A stretch of 64,000 nt of DNA, taken from Nocardioides mangrovicus. GTDB lineage: Bacteria; Actinomycetota; Actinomycetes; Propionibacteriales; Nocardioidaceae. Below, piece by piece: positions 24,721 to 32,225 of the stretch. The number at the start of each line of letters is the position of its first letter. Position 1 is the first letter of the stretch. Where the stretch lies: NCBI RefSeq assembly GCF_003674065.1, contig NZ_RDBE01000010.1:587321-651320 (forward strand), written 5' to 3'. The translations under genes and the position numbers were made by a program. The notes beneath the pieces were generated by a model. The model was not told where the DNA came from and ran no database searches. It saw only the letters and a program-made list of their open reading frames with translations.

Positions 24721-26688
24721 TCAGTCCTCCGCCAGCACCACCAGGCGGTCGGCCGCGACCGGGCGCACGGGCGTCGACTTGGCCGGGTTCACCCGCACGC
24801 CGTAGCCGGCGTCGGCGTCGTGGGCCTGCAGCGCGGTGCGGTAGCCGATGGCGGTCTCGCCGCGGCGCGCGGCCGCCTCGACCAGGGTCGCGTAGGAGAC
24901 CTCGGCGCCGAGCTCGACGTACTCGGCCACGGGCCGCAGGTAGATCTCCGAGCCGGCCTCTTGGAGCAGCTCGTCGAAGATCACCTCGAGGCGGCCCTCC
25001 TCGGAGAGCTGGGCCAGCATCAGGCTGACGATCTCGTCGGACACGATGACGTCGTCGACCTCGGCGACGTTGGCCAGCGCGCGGTTGCGGTCGTCGAGCA
25101 TCTCGCTGACCAGCGCCGGACCGCCGTCGACGGTGGAGCCGATCAGGTCGCGCACGTGGAGCAGCGTGATGAGGGTGCGGGCGTCGGCCTTCTGCAGGTC
25201 CAGGTCGTCGGAGTAGCAGAGCACGATGATCTGGTCGAACCGCTCGACGCCGAGGGTCTCCAGCGACGAGCGCTCGCTGGTGCTCGCCCGCTGCACCGTG
25301 GCGGTGTAGGCCGAGAGGGGCGGCAGGGCCGGGTCGCCGAAGGCGGAGACCACGACCAGCTCCGAGCCGGCCACGGCGTAGGCGTCGAGCTCGCGGATGA
25401 CCGAGGTGGCGCGCTGGTTCCAGCCCAGCACCAGCGTGCGCGTGGGGGCCTGCGGCGTGACGGCTCGCGCGACGATGACCGTCTCGTCGACCGGCGCCGA
25501 CGCGCTCCGCAGCGAGCCGAGCGCGGAGTCGTCGGCGGCGACGACCACCAGGTCGCAGCCGGTGACGTCGGTGTCGCCGGGCGGGTTGAGGGTCACGACG
25601 TCGTCGCGGACGACGCCGATCACGCTGACGTCCTCGTAGGCGTGCAGGACCTGGGCGTAGCTCTGGCCGTCGAGGCGGGGCTCGCGGTGGAAGTAGATCT
25701 CGTCGCCGTCGAAGTCGAACAACTCCTTGTACACCGCCGCAGCACCTGCCTGGCGCGAGGTCTGCACGATCAGCCGGGCGATGGTCTCCTGCTTGTTGAG
25801 GATGACCGCGCGGTCGCCGCCGACCAGCCGGGCGGCCTCCAGGTTGCGGGGATCCTCGATCTCGGCCACCACGTGGGCCTCGCCCGCGGCGCCGTGGGTG
25901 AGGGCGAGGAGCACCTTGATGACCTCGCTGTCGGGCTCCTCGCCGCCCGGCGAGAGCACCACGACCGAGCGGGCGCTGTCGTGGCTGGTCAGCGCCAGGT
26001 CGCCGATGTCCATCGGCGAGCCGGTGCGGCACACCACGCGGGTGCCGCGCAGGTCGGGCAGCTTGTCGCGCAGCTCGTCCTCCATCTCCACCTTGTCGCG
26101 CTCGGCGAGGACGACCACCACCGGCCGGCGGCGGCTCTCGTTGGCCACCGCGAGCTCGCTGATGATGGTGAAGACGGCGTCGGACCAGCCGAGGATGACG
26201 GTGTGGTCGTGCTCGATGACCAGCGAGCGGCCACGGCGCAGGTCGACCAGCTTGTTGTCGATGCCGGTCGCGATGACACCGATCAGCGCGCTGACGATGA
26301 ACAGGCCGCCGATGGTGAGGACGATCATCAGCACGACGTAGCGCCACGAGCTGGCACCGTCGCCGGCCACCGTGCCGGCGTCGAGGGTGTGGATGAAGCT
26401 GTTGAACAGCTCGGCGAAGAAGCCGGGCCGCTTGCCGTCGGCGTCCTTCGGGCTGAGCCCGGTGATCATCAGCAGCACGGCGAAGACCAGCATCAGCGCG
26501 AGCGAGACGACGGCGAGCCAGCCCACCAGCGCCTTCGTGCCACGCGACATCGAGGTGTCGAAGGCGTAGCGCAGCCGCTGCCCCCGGCTGTACGTCGCGT
26601 TCCGGCGGGGCTTGGCCGGCACCACCTTCGCGTTGGCCACCATCGCCTGCTTCGTGCGGGCGCGCATCTGCTGCCCCGTTCGTCCCAT
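24721..26688 (-). CDS. CASTOR/POLLUX-type ion channel-like protein
   Basis: A 655-residue protein. The basic N-terminus is followed by two or three membrane helices (about 53-76 and 115-142) flanking a pore-like loop (GFFAELFNSFIHTLDAGTVAGD). Two Rossmann/RCK-like regulatory domains follow (HTVILGWSDAVFTIISEL at about 163-180; RTLVLGWNQRATSVIREL at about 420). This layout matches bacterial relatives of plant CASTOR/POLLUX nuclear ion channels. NAD or ion gating is assumed from the family. GACAAT on the minus strand ends 7 nt before the ATG, a leaderless layout. It is divergent from the GT87-like gene. Confidence 0.85.
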   Translation of the reverse strand: MGRTGQQMRARTKQAMVANAKVVPAKPRRNATYSRGQRLRYAFDTSMSRGTKALVGWLAVVSLALMLVFAVLLMITGLSPKDADGKRPGFFAELFNSFIHTLDAGTVAGDGASSWRYVVLMIVLTIGGLFIVSALIGVIATGIDNKLVDLRRGRSLVIEHDHTVILGWSDAVFTIISELAVANESRRRPVVVVLAERDKVEMEDELRDKLPDLRGTRVVCRTGSPMDIGDLALTSHDSARSVVVLSPGGEEPDSEVIKVLLALTHGAAGEAHVVAEIEDPRNLEAARLVGGDRAVILNKQETIARLIVQTSRQAGAAAVYKELFDFDGDEIYFHREPRLDGQSYAQVLHAYEDVSVIGVVRDDVVTLNPPGDTDVTGCDLVVVAADDSALGSLRSASAPVDETVIVARAVTPQAPTRTLVLGWNQRATSVIRELDAYAVAGSELVVVSAFGDPALPPLSAYTATVQRASTSERSSLETLGVERFDQIIVLCYSDDLDLQKADARTLITLLHVRDLIGSTVDGGPALVSEMLDDRNRALANVAEVDDVIVSDEIVSLMLAQLSEEGRLEVIFDELLQEAGSEIYLRPVAEYVELGAEVSYATLVEAAARRGETAIGYRTALQAHDADAGYGVRVNPAKSTPVRPVAADRLVVLAED

Positions 26689-26782
26689 GGTGCCGATTGT
26701 CGTGGAGCCGCGGCCGCGGCGGGGCGGAACCTGGATTTCCGAAACCGGACGAAACGGATAGGTCCGGCTCTACCATCGACGG

Positions 26783-27643
26783 GTGGCCGAGGTGGACCTG
26801 CGACGCTCGCTGCCGCTGCACCTGACGTGGCTGGCGGGCCTGGCGATGACCTGGCTGACCTGGACCGACGCGCAGGACAACCGGCTGGGCCGCGACTCGC
26901 ACGCGTACTGGGTGGCGCTGCAGGGCGACCACCTCTACGCCAACGCACCCGGTACGGTCGACGCCTTCAACTACTCTCCCGCGTTCGCCCAGCTGCTCTC
27001 GCCGTTCGGCCACCTGCCGTGGCCGGTGTTCGGGCTGGGCTTCGCCGCGCTGGTGGTCGTGGGGTTCGTGCACCTGTTCCGGCCGCTGGGCTGGCGGTGG
27101 GTGTTCCCACTGCTGCTGTGCTGCACACCGGAGATCGTCTCGGGCAACGTGTTCTGGGTGCTGGCCCTGGTCGCGGCCTACGGGCTGCGCTACCCCGCTC
27201 TCTGGGCGTTCCCGCTGCTGACCAAGGTCACGCCCGGCCTGGGGCCGCTGTGGTTCGCGCTGCGACGCGAGTGGCGTCCTCTCCTGGTCTCGCTGGTGAC
27301 GACCGCCCTGGTGGCGGGAGTCTCCTTCGCCATCGCGCCGCACGCCTGGGTCGGATGGCTGCGCTTCATGAGCCATCACTTCCGCGGCACCTCGGCCCCG
27401 ACGGGCAGCGACCTGTTCCCGTCGCTCCTCGTACGACTGCCCGTCGCCCTGACCCTGCTGGTGTGGTGCGCGCTGACCGACCGGCGCTGGGGCCTGCCCG
27501 CGGCAATGGCGTTGGCGACGCCCGTCAGCGGCATCGCGATGTTCACGATCCTGGCCGCGCTGCCGCGGCTGGCGCGCGAGCAGGAGCGTGGCACGGTGGA
27601 GCCGTGGGCACGCTCACGGCAACCGGCGGTCACCCCGTCCTGA
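26783..27643 (+). CDS. GT87-like membrane glycosyltransferase (short form)
   Basis: A 286-residue protein with about eight membrane helices and the GT87/DUF2029 hallmark near the start: an acidic residue pair after the first helix (TWTDAQDNRLGRDSHAYWVA) and YANAPGTVDAFNYSPAFAQLLSPF. In actinobacteria this family (PimE and relatives) transfers mannose or arabinose from polyprenyl-phosphate donors to envelope glycolipids. At 286 residues it is shorter than the usual 400 or so. GTG 26783 follows TACCAT (26771-26776) by 6 nt, a leaderless arrangement. The downstream small gene overlaps its end. Confidence 0.78.
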   Translation: MAEVDLRRSLPLHLTWLAGLAMTWLTWTDAQDNRLGRDSHAYWVALQGDHLYANAPGTVDAFNYSPAFAQLLSPFGHLPWPVFGLGFAALVVVGFVHLFRPLGWRWVFPLLLCCTPEIVSGNVFWVLALVAAYGLRYPALWAFPLLTKVTPGLGPLWFALRREWRPLLVSLVTTALVAGVSFAIAPHAWVGWLRFMSHHFRGTSAPTGSDLFPSLLVRLPVALTLLVWCALTDRRWGLPAAMALATPVSGIAMFTILAALPRLAREQERGTVEPWARSRQPAVTPS

Positions 27644-27789
27644 CCACGCTGCTCGTCCTCGCGGCCGTGCTCGTGCTGGCCGCGCTGCGCGCGTGGACCT
27701 GGCGACGCAAGGAGCGGGTGCTGCGTCGCGTCGGGCTCGACCTCCGCGTGCCCGACGCGAGCGACAAATCCCCGCAGAAGCCCCGATAG
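27604..27789 (+). CDS. Small single-span membrane protein (hypothetical)
   Basis: A possible 61-residue protein overlapping the GT87-like gene by 40 bp in another frame. It has one membrane helix (PVLTTLLVLAAVLVLAALRAW) and a basic tail (RRKERVLRRVGLDLRV). The only usable start is GTG 27604, with no clear ribosome site. The region after 27643 has no other coding candidate until 27858, and the codon pattern favours this frame. It may be coupled to the transferase gene. No family is recognised. Confidence 0.4.
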   Translation: MGTLTATGGHPVLTTLLVLAAVLVLAALRAWTWRRKERVLRRVGLDLRVPDASDKSPQKPR

Positions 27790-27857
27790 CGCGGCGCGAG
27801 GCTTGGCAGGCCCGGGCCCAGGTGGTCTGCTGTCCTCCCAGGACGACGGGGGTCATC

Positions 27858-29069
27858 ATGTCCGCACCGCACACCAGGGCGCCCCGGGTGCCGCAGCAAC
27901 GCGCTCCGCTGGCACCCAGCACCCTTCCCACCACCCTTCCCACCACCCTGCCCAGCACCCTGCCCACCACCCTGCCCAGCACGGCCTTCCGGCCGGCCTT
28001 CGCACCGCAGACCGCGCCGCTGCCGGGCCCGACCACGCGGGTGCACGACCGCGGCCTGTCGCAGGTGCTGAGCACCCGGCTGGACGCGCTCGTGCCCGGC
28101 GGCGCCGCCACCGCCGCCCGCGGCAGTGCGGCGTACCCCGCCGGCCGGGCGCCGGTGCTGACCCGCGGCCAGGGTGGGCACGTCTGGGACGTCGACGGCA
28201 ACCGCTACGTCGAGCTGGGCAGCGGCGACGGGGCGGTCGCGCTCGGACACCGCCATCCGCGGGTGGCCGACGCCGTCCGCGCGGCGCTGGAGATGGGTGA
28301 GAGCTTCACGCGTCCCGCGGCACTGGAGGTCGACGCCGCCGAGACCCTGCTGGCGTGCGTGCCGCAGGCCGAGATGGTGGCCTTCGTCGGCGACGACGCC
28401 GCGGCGCGAGCGCTCGCAGTCGATCTCGCCCGCACCCTGACCGGCCGCGACCCGGTGGTCGTGCTGCCCAGCGACGACCTGGCCTCACGCCGCGCCGAGT
28501 GCGACACCGCCGGCTCCCTGCTGGTGCTCGACGAGCGGCGGACGGCGTTCCGGATCACGCCCGGCGGTGCGACCCTCGACGTACCGGTCGACCTGCGCCT
28601 GCTGGGCGGCGCGCTCGGCAACGGCTTCGCCGTCGGCGCGGTGACGGGGAGCCGGGCGGTGATGCGCCATGCGCGGGTCGAGCAGGGCGCGCAGGCGCAT
28701 GCGCTGGCCGCGGCGACGGCCGTACTGGAGGCGCACCGCAAGGAGGACGTCGTCGCCACGCTCGACTGGGTGGGCCGCTACCTCGCCGAGCAGGTGCGCG
28801 AGGCGCTGGACGCCCTCGGTCTGGTGCCGCACTTGCGGCTCACCGGCCCGCCCGCGGACCTGCGCTACACCGTGCTCGACGGCGCCGGCGAGCCGTCGGC
28901 CGACCTGCAGCGGCTGTTCCTGGCCGGCCTGCTGGACCACGGCGTCCTCGCGCCCAGCTTCGTGGTGAGCGCCGCGCTGACCGACGCCGACGTGCAGCAC
29001 GTGGCCGACGGCGCGCACCAGGCGGCGCAGGGGCTCCGGTTGGCCCTGGACGACGCCGCGCCCCGATAG
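27858..29069 (+). CDS. Class III aminotransferase-like pseudoenzyme (PLP lysine missing)
   Basis: A 403-residue protein. A proline-rich N-terminus with five TLP(T/S) repeats (about residues 22-41) precedes a fold related to glutamate-1-semialdehyde aminomutase and class III aminotransferases: GGHVWDVDGNRYVELGSGDGAVALGHRHP, then FVGDDAAARALAVDLARTLTGRD. In active enzymes the PLP lysine lies in a segment like GKALGNGF; here it reads LLGGALGNGFAVGAVTG, with Gly in place of Lys. The usual DEVQTGFR is LDERRTAFRI. It therefore probably lacks transaminase activity. It ends 7 bp before the carboxyltransferase gene. Start ATG 27858 is preceded by GGGGGT. Confidence 0.8.
   Translation: MSAPHTRAPRVPQQRAPLAPSTLPTTLPTTLPSTLPTTLPSTAFRPAFAPQTAPLPGPTTRVHDRGLSQVLSTRLDALVPGGAATAARGSAAYPAGRAPVLTRGQGGHVWDVDGNRYVELGSGDGAVALGHRHPRVADAVRAALEMGESFTRPAALEVDAAETLLACVPQAEMVAFVGDDAAARALAVDLARTLTGRDPVVVLPSDDLASRRAECDTAGSLLVLDERRTAFRITPGGATLDVPVDLRLLGGALGNGFAVGAVTGSRAVMRHARVEQGAQAHALAAATAVLEAHRKEDVVATLDWVGRYLAEQVREALDALGLVPHLRLTGPPADLRYTVLDGAGEPSADLQRLFLAGLLDHGVLAPSFVVSAALTDADVQHVADGAHQAAQGLRLALDDAAPR
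27921..27980 (+). repeat. 12-bp minisatellite, five units
   Basis: Five tandem 12-bp units of ACCCT(T/G)CCCA(C/G)C encode TLPT, TLPT, TLPS, TLPT, TLPS at the N-terminus of the aminotransferase-like protein. The units preserve the reading frame, so copy number can change without breaking the gene. Confidence 0.85.
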
Positions 29070-29076
29070 TGGGTTC

Positions 29077-30549
29077 GTGGCGCACCTGTCGGCCCGTCAG
29101 CTGATCGACCTCGTCCTCGACGACGGGCCGTGGACCTCCTGGGACACCCCGCCCGAGCGCGACGGCGTCGGCGCGGACTACGCCGAGGCCCTGGAGCGGG
29201 CGACGGAGCGGGCCGGCACCGATGAGTCGGTGCTCACCGGCGAGGGCACGCTGCGCGGGCGTCGGGTGGCGGTGGTGGCCTGCGAGTTCGGCTTCCTGGC
29301 CGGATCGATCGGGAAGGCCGCGGCCGGCCGGCTGGTGGCAGCCATCGGCCGGGCCACCGCCGAGGGTGTCCCTCTGCTGGCGGCGCCGGTCAGCGGCGGC
29401 ACGCGGATGCAGGAGGGCACCCCCGCCTTCGTGCGCATGGTCGGGATCTCGGCGGCCGTCGCGCGGCACCGCGCGGCCGGGCTGCCCTACCTGGTGTACC
29501 TGCGTCACCCGACGACCGGCGGGGTGATGGCCTCGTGGGGCTCGCTGGGCCACGTCACGGTGGCCGAGCCGGGCGCGCTGGTCGGGTTCCTCGGCCCGCG
29601 GGTCTACGAGGCGCTCTACGGCGAGCCGTTCCCCGACGGCGTGCAGACCTCGGAGAACCTCTACGCCCACGGGATCGTCGACGCCGTGCTGCCGCCCGAG
29701 GAGGTGGGCGACGTGGTGCACCGGGCCCTGGAGGTGCTGCTCGCGCGGCCGTCGGCCGACGCCCCCGAGCCCGCGGCCGTCGAGGTGCCCGACGTCGACG
29801 CCTGGGAGGCGATCACCCGCTCGCGGCGTCCCGACCGGCCCGGCGTGCGCCGGCTGCTGCGCTACGCCGCCGCCGACGCGATCCCGCTCAACGGCACCGG
29901 CGAGGGCGAGTCCGACCCCGGCCTGCTGCTCGCCCTCGCCCGCTTCGGCGACGCTCCCTGCGTGCTGCTGGGCCAGGACCGGCGCGGCCAGACCTCGGCC
30001 CACCCACTGGGGCCCGGCGCGCTACGAGAGGCCCGCCGCGGCATGCGGCTGGCCGTCGAGCTGGGGCTGCCGTTGCTGACCATCATCGACACCCCCGGGG
30101 CGGCGCTCTCGCCCGAGGCCGAGGAGGGCGGCCTGGCCGGGGAGATCGCCCGCTGCCTGGCCGACCAGGCGACGCTGCGCGCACCGGTGCTGTGCCTGAT
30201 GCTCGGCGAGGGTAACGGCGGGGGCGCACTGGCGCTGCTGCCGGCCGACCGCGTCGTCGCGGCCCAGCACGCCTGGCTCTCCCCGCTGCCGCCCGAGGGC
30301 GCCAGCGCCATCGTCCACCGCGACACCGCGCACGCCCCCGACATGGCCCGCGCCCAGCACGTCCGCGCCGCGGACCTGCGAGCCGCCGGTGTCGTGGACC
30401 GCGTCGTGCCCGAGCACCCCGACGCCGCCGACGAGCCCGAGGCTTTCTGCCGCCGCGTCGGTGAGGTGCTGGCCTGGGAGCTGGCCCGGCTGATGGCCCA
30501 GGACCTGGACGCGCTGGTGGGGAGCCGCGCGGCCCGGTTCGCCGGGTAG
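29077..30549 (+). CDS. Acyl-CoA carboxylase carboxyltransferase (fused beta-alpha, AccDA type)
   Basis: A 490-residue protein with two crotonase-fold halves. The N-terminal (beta) half has VSGGTRMQEGTPAFVRMVGIS and HPTTGGVMASWGSLGHVTVAEPGALVGFLGPRVYE. The C-terminal (alpha) half has RRGMRLAVELGLPLLTIIDTPGAALSPEAEEGG and MLGEGNGGGALALLPADRV. It transfers carboxyl from carboxybiotin to acetyl-CoA or a related acyl-CoA. The four-Cys zinc finger of bacterial AccD is absent. No biotin carboxylase gene is nearby. GTG 29077 follows GATAGT, which overlaps the previous stop codon, by 6 nt. It ends 3 bp before a palindrome. Confidence 0.9.
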   Translation: MAHLSARQLIDLVLDDGPWTSWDTPPERDGVGADYAEALERATERAGTDESVLTGEGTLRGRRVAVVACEFGFLAGSIGKAAAGRLVAAIGRATAEGVPLLAAPVSGGTRMQEGTPAFVRMVGISAAVARHRAAGLPYLVYLRHPTTGGVMASWGSLGHVTVAEPGALVGFLGPRVYEALYGEPFPDGVQTSENLYAHGIVDAVLPPEEVGDVVHRALEVLLARPSADAPEPAAVEVPDVDAWEAITRSRRPDRPGVRRLLRYAAADAIPLNGTGEGESDPGLLLALARFGDAPCVLLGQDRRGQTSAHPLGPGALREARRGMRLAVELGLPLLTIIDTPGAALSPEAEEGGLAGEIARCLADQATLRAPVLCLMLGEGNGGGALALLPADRVVAAQHAWLSPLPPEGASAIVHRDTAHAPDMARAQHVRAADLRAAGVVDRVVPEHPDAADEPEAFCRRVGEVLAWELARLMAQDLDALVGSRAARFAG

Positions 30550-30552
30550 GCC

Positions 30553-30617
30553 GGGTAGTCCGTGACGAACGGACCCTGCTTCCGGCTGATCCGAGGTCCG
30601 TTCGTCACGGACTACCC
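30553..30617. repeat. Perfect inverted repeat, GTAGTCC family, copy 2
   Basis: The arms GGGTAGTCCGTGACGAACGG plus ACC (30553-30575) and their exact complement (30595-30617) are 23 nt, with a 19-nt loop. It separates convergent accDA-like and GNAT genes. The GNAT stop codon is the TAG of the right arm (30612-30614), so the element supplies the stop. It can act as a bidirectional terminator. Confidence 0.88.
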
Positions 30618-31028
30618 CTCCCGGGCGCGCTCGGGCCGCTCCATCCGCAGGTGAGGTCCGAGGTCGGGGTCGGCCCACTCCTCGCCGACGGCGACGAACC
30701 CGGCGCGCTCGTAGAGGGAGCGGGCGCCGGTGCGGGCGTGGCACCAGACGATCCCGCCGCCGTGGTCGTCGGCGTAGGCCAGCAGCGCGGTGAGCACCTG
30801 GGTACCCAGGCCCCGGCCACGGTGGGCCGGGTCGACCGCCATGCCGCGGATGCGCCAACCGGGTGGCTCCGGCCCGATGTTGCCGGTGGCGACCAACCGG
30901 TCCTGCTCGTGGACGCCGACGTAGTGAGCGTCGGCGCGGTCGCCCAGCGGCGGGTGGTCGCGTCCGTTGCGCAGCACCGCGCGCCGCAGGTCCGCCGAGT
31001 CGGACGGGTCGATCGGGACCGTGGTCAC
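30612..31028 (-). CDS. GNAT-family N-acetyltransferase
   Basis: A 138-residue acetyltransferase with the acetyl-CoA binding pattern MAVDPAHRGRGLGTQVLTALLAYA (the R/Q-x-x-G-x-G/A motif as RGRGLG) and LYERAGFVAVGEE at the end. The substrate is unknown. GTG 31026-31028 overlaps the TGA of the preceding membrane protein gene (GTGA), which argues for translational coupling as the last gene of a three-gene operon. Its stop lies within a palindromic repeat. Confidence 0.88.
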   Translation of the reverse strand: MTTVPIDPSDSADLRRAVLRNGRDHPPLGDRADAHYVGVHEQDRLVATGNIGPEPPGWRIRGMAVDPAHRGRGLGTQVLTALLAYADDHGGGIVWCHARTGARSLYERAGFVAVGEEWADPDLGPHLRMERPERAREG

Positions 31029-31489
31029 AGCCGGTGCACGATGTAGTCGGCGGCGCCGAGCAGCACCAGGAAGCGGATCCACCGGCCGACGAGCACGGTG
31101 GAGACGAACAGCCAGATCCGCACCCGCAGGTTGCCGGCGAGGACCGCGATCACCAGCAGCGGCGGGATGCCCGCGCTGGCCGAGGCGAACAGCACCGCGG
31201 CCGTCTGGCCCGGGTGCTCCTCGACGCGCTTGGCCCAGCGGGCGTAGGACTCCTGCCACTTCGGCGTCGCCATCTTCTTGCGGATCCACGGCAGGCCCAT
31301 CGCCCAGTCGGCGGCGTAGTAGAGCACGATCTTGCCGCTCGTCTGGCCGACGGCGGCCGCGAGCGAGACCTGCCAGACGCCGACGTGCTTGATCGCCGCG
31401 CCGACGCCGCCGAGGTAGGCCTCGATGTTGATGAAGGGCAGCACCGCCGAGCCGAACCCCACCAGGAGGGTGGTGAGGATCAGCTTCAT
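31025..31489 (-). CDS. YqaA/VTT-like small membrane protein
   Basis: A 154-residue protein with about four to five hydrophobic segments. It resembles YqaA-type VTT/SNARE-associated proteins, short relatives of DedA: FINIEAYLGGVGAAIKHVGVWQVSLAAAVGQTSGKIVLYYAADW, then ASAGIPPLLVIAVLAGNLRVRIWLF. DedA relatives act in lipid carrier flipping, but this branch is unproven. It overlaps both neighbours by 4 bp (ATGA and GTGA). Linkage to a CDP-alcohol phosphatidyltransferase suggests membrane lipid metabolism. Confidence 0.8.
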   Translation of the reverse strand: MKLILTTLLVGFGSAVLPFINIEAYLGGVGAAIKHVGVWQVSLAAAVGQTSGKIVLYYAADWAMGLPWIRKKMATPKWQESYARWAKRVEEHPGQTAAVLFASASAGIPPLLVIAVLAGNLRVRIWLFVSTVLVGRWIRFLVLLGAADYIVHRL

Positions 31490-32148
31490 CCGAGGCTGTG
31501 GGTCGAGTCGTCGACCAGCTCGCGCTCGTTGGGCAGCGATGCCGTCGGCATCGGCAGCCCGAGCCGCATCACCTGGCCCAGCGCCACGCACTTGTAGACC
31601 AGCAGCGCCAGCGCGATCGCACCGCCGAGCCAGACGCCCCAGGCCTGGTCGCGGGTCACGAGGAGCAGGACCCCGAAGAGCGCCGAGTTCACCGCCTTCG
31701 CGGGCTTGGACCAGTTGTAGCGCCAGATGGTGCGGTCGACGACGTAGAAGTAGTTGGGGCTGGTGATCGGCCAGAACAAGAAGGCCAGCGAGATGAAGCA
31801 GTCGACGACCAGGAACTCGGCCAGGTAGAGCCCGATCGCGGGCATCAGGTGGGGCAGCAGCCAGCCCAGGCCGATGTAGAAGGCGGCCAGGTCGAAGCGG
31901 TCGCTGAGGATGTCCAGCGTCGCCCCGGTGCGTGTCTCGCAGTCGCGGACCCGCGCCCACCAGCCGTCGATGGAGTCGCCCACCCAGTGCACCACCAGCG
32001 CGACCACCAGCAGCCACAGCTCGCGCTGGTAGGCCGCCGCGCCGGCCAGCCCGACGCACACGATGGTGCGCACCACCGTGACCATGGTGGCCTCGGTCCA
32101 GACCCGCTCGCGGGCGGGGTCGGCGTGGATGCGCCGGGAGAGCTGCAC
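31486..32148 (-). CDS. CDP-alcohol phosphatidyltransferase
   Basis: A 220-residue membrane enzyme with the full CDP-alcohol phosphatidyltransferase signature D-G-x2-A-R-x8-G-x3-D-x3-D, in the stretch starting DSIDGWWARVRDCETRTGAT and ending DILSDRFD (about residues 57-85). Several membrane helices surround it. It joins a CDP-diacylglycerol-type donor to an alcohol such as glycerol-phosphate or inositol-phosphate; the acceptor is not predictable. GTG 32146-32148 is chosen because TAGCCT ends 7 nt upstream, a leaderless promoter. It heads the operon with the YqaA-like and GNAT genes. Confidence 0.88.
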   Translation of the reverse strand: MQLSRRIHADPARERVWTEATMVTVVRTIVCVGLAGAAAYQRELWLLVVALVVHWVGDSIDGWWARVRDCETRTGATLDILSDRFDLAAFYIGLGWLLPHLMPAIGLYLAEFLVVDCFISLAFLFWPITSPNYFYVVDRTIWRYNWSKPAKAVNSALFGVLLLVTRDQAWGVWLGGAIALALLVYKCVALGQVMRLGLPMPTASLPNERELVDDSTHSLG

Positions 32149-32225
32149 GGTGGTCAGGCTAACGGGCGGGGTGGGCGGAGGTGTCGAGACGGTTGCTGCG
32201 CAACCTTCTCCGCTGCCGTCGCGCC

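Noticed and set aside
24653-27379. A 908-codon open frame on the minus strand across the channel and GT87-like genes
   Set aside because: It overlaps two well supported genes in other frames and its translation is Arg/Pro/His-rich low complexity, typical of antisense frames in high-GC DNA.
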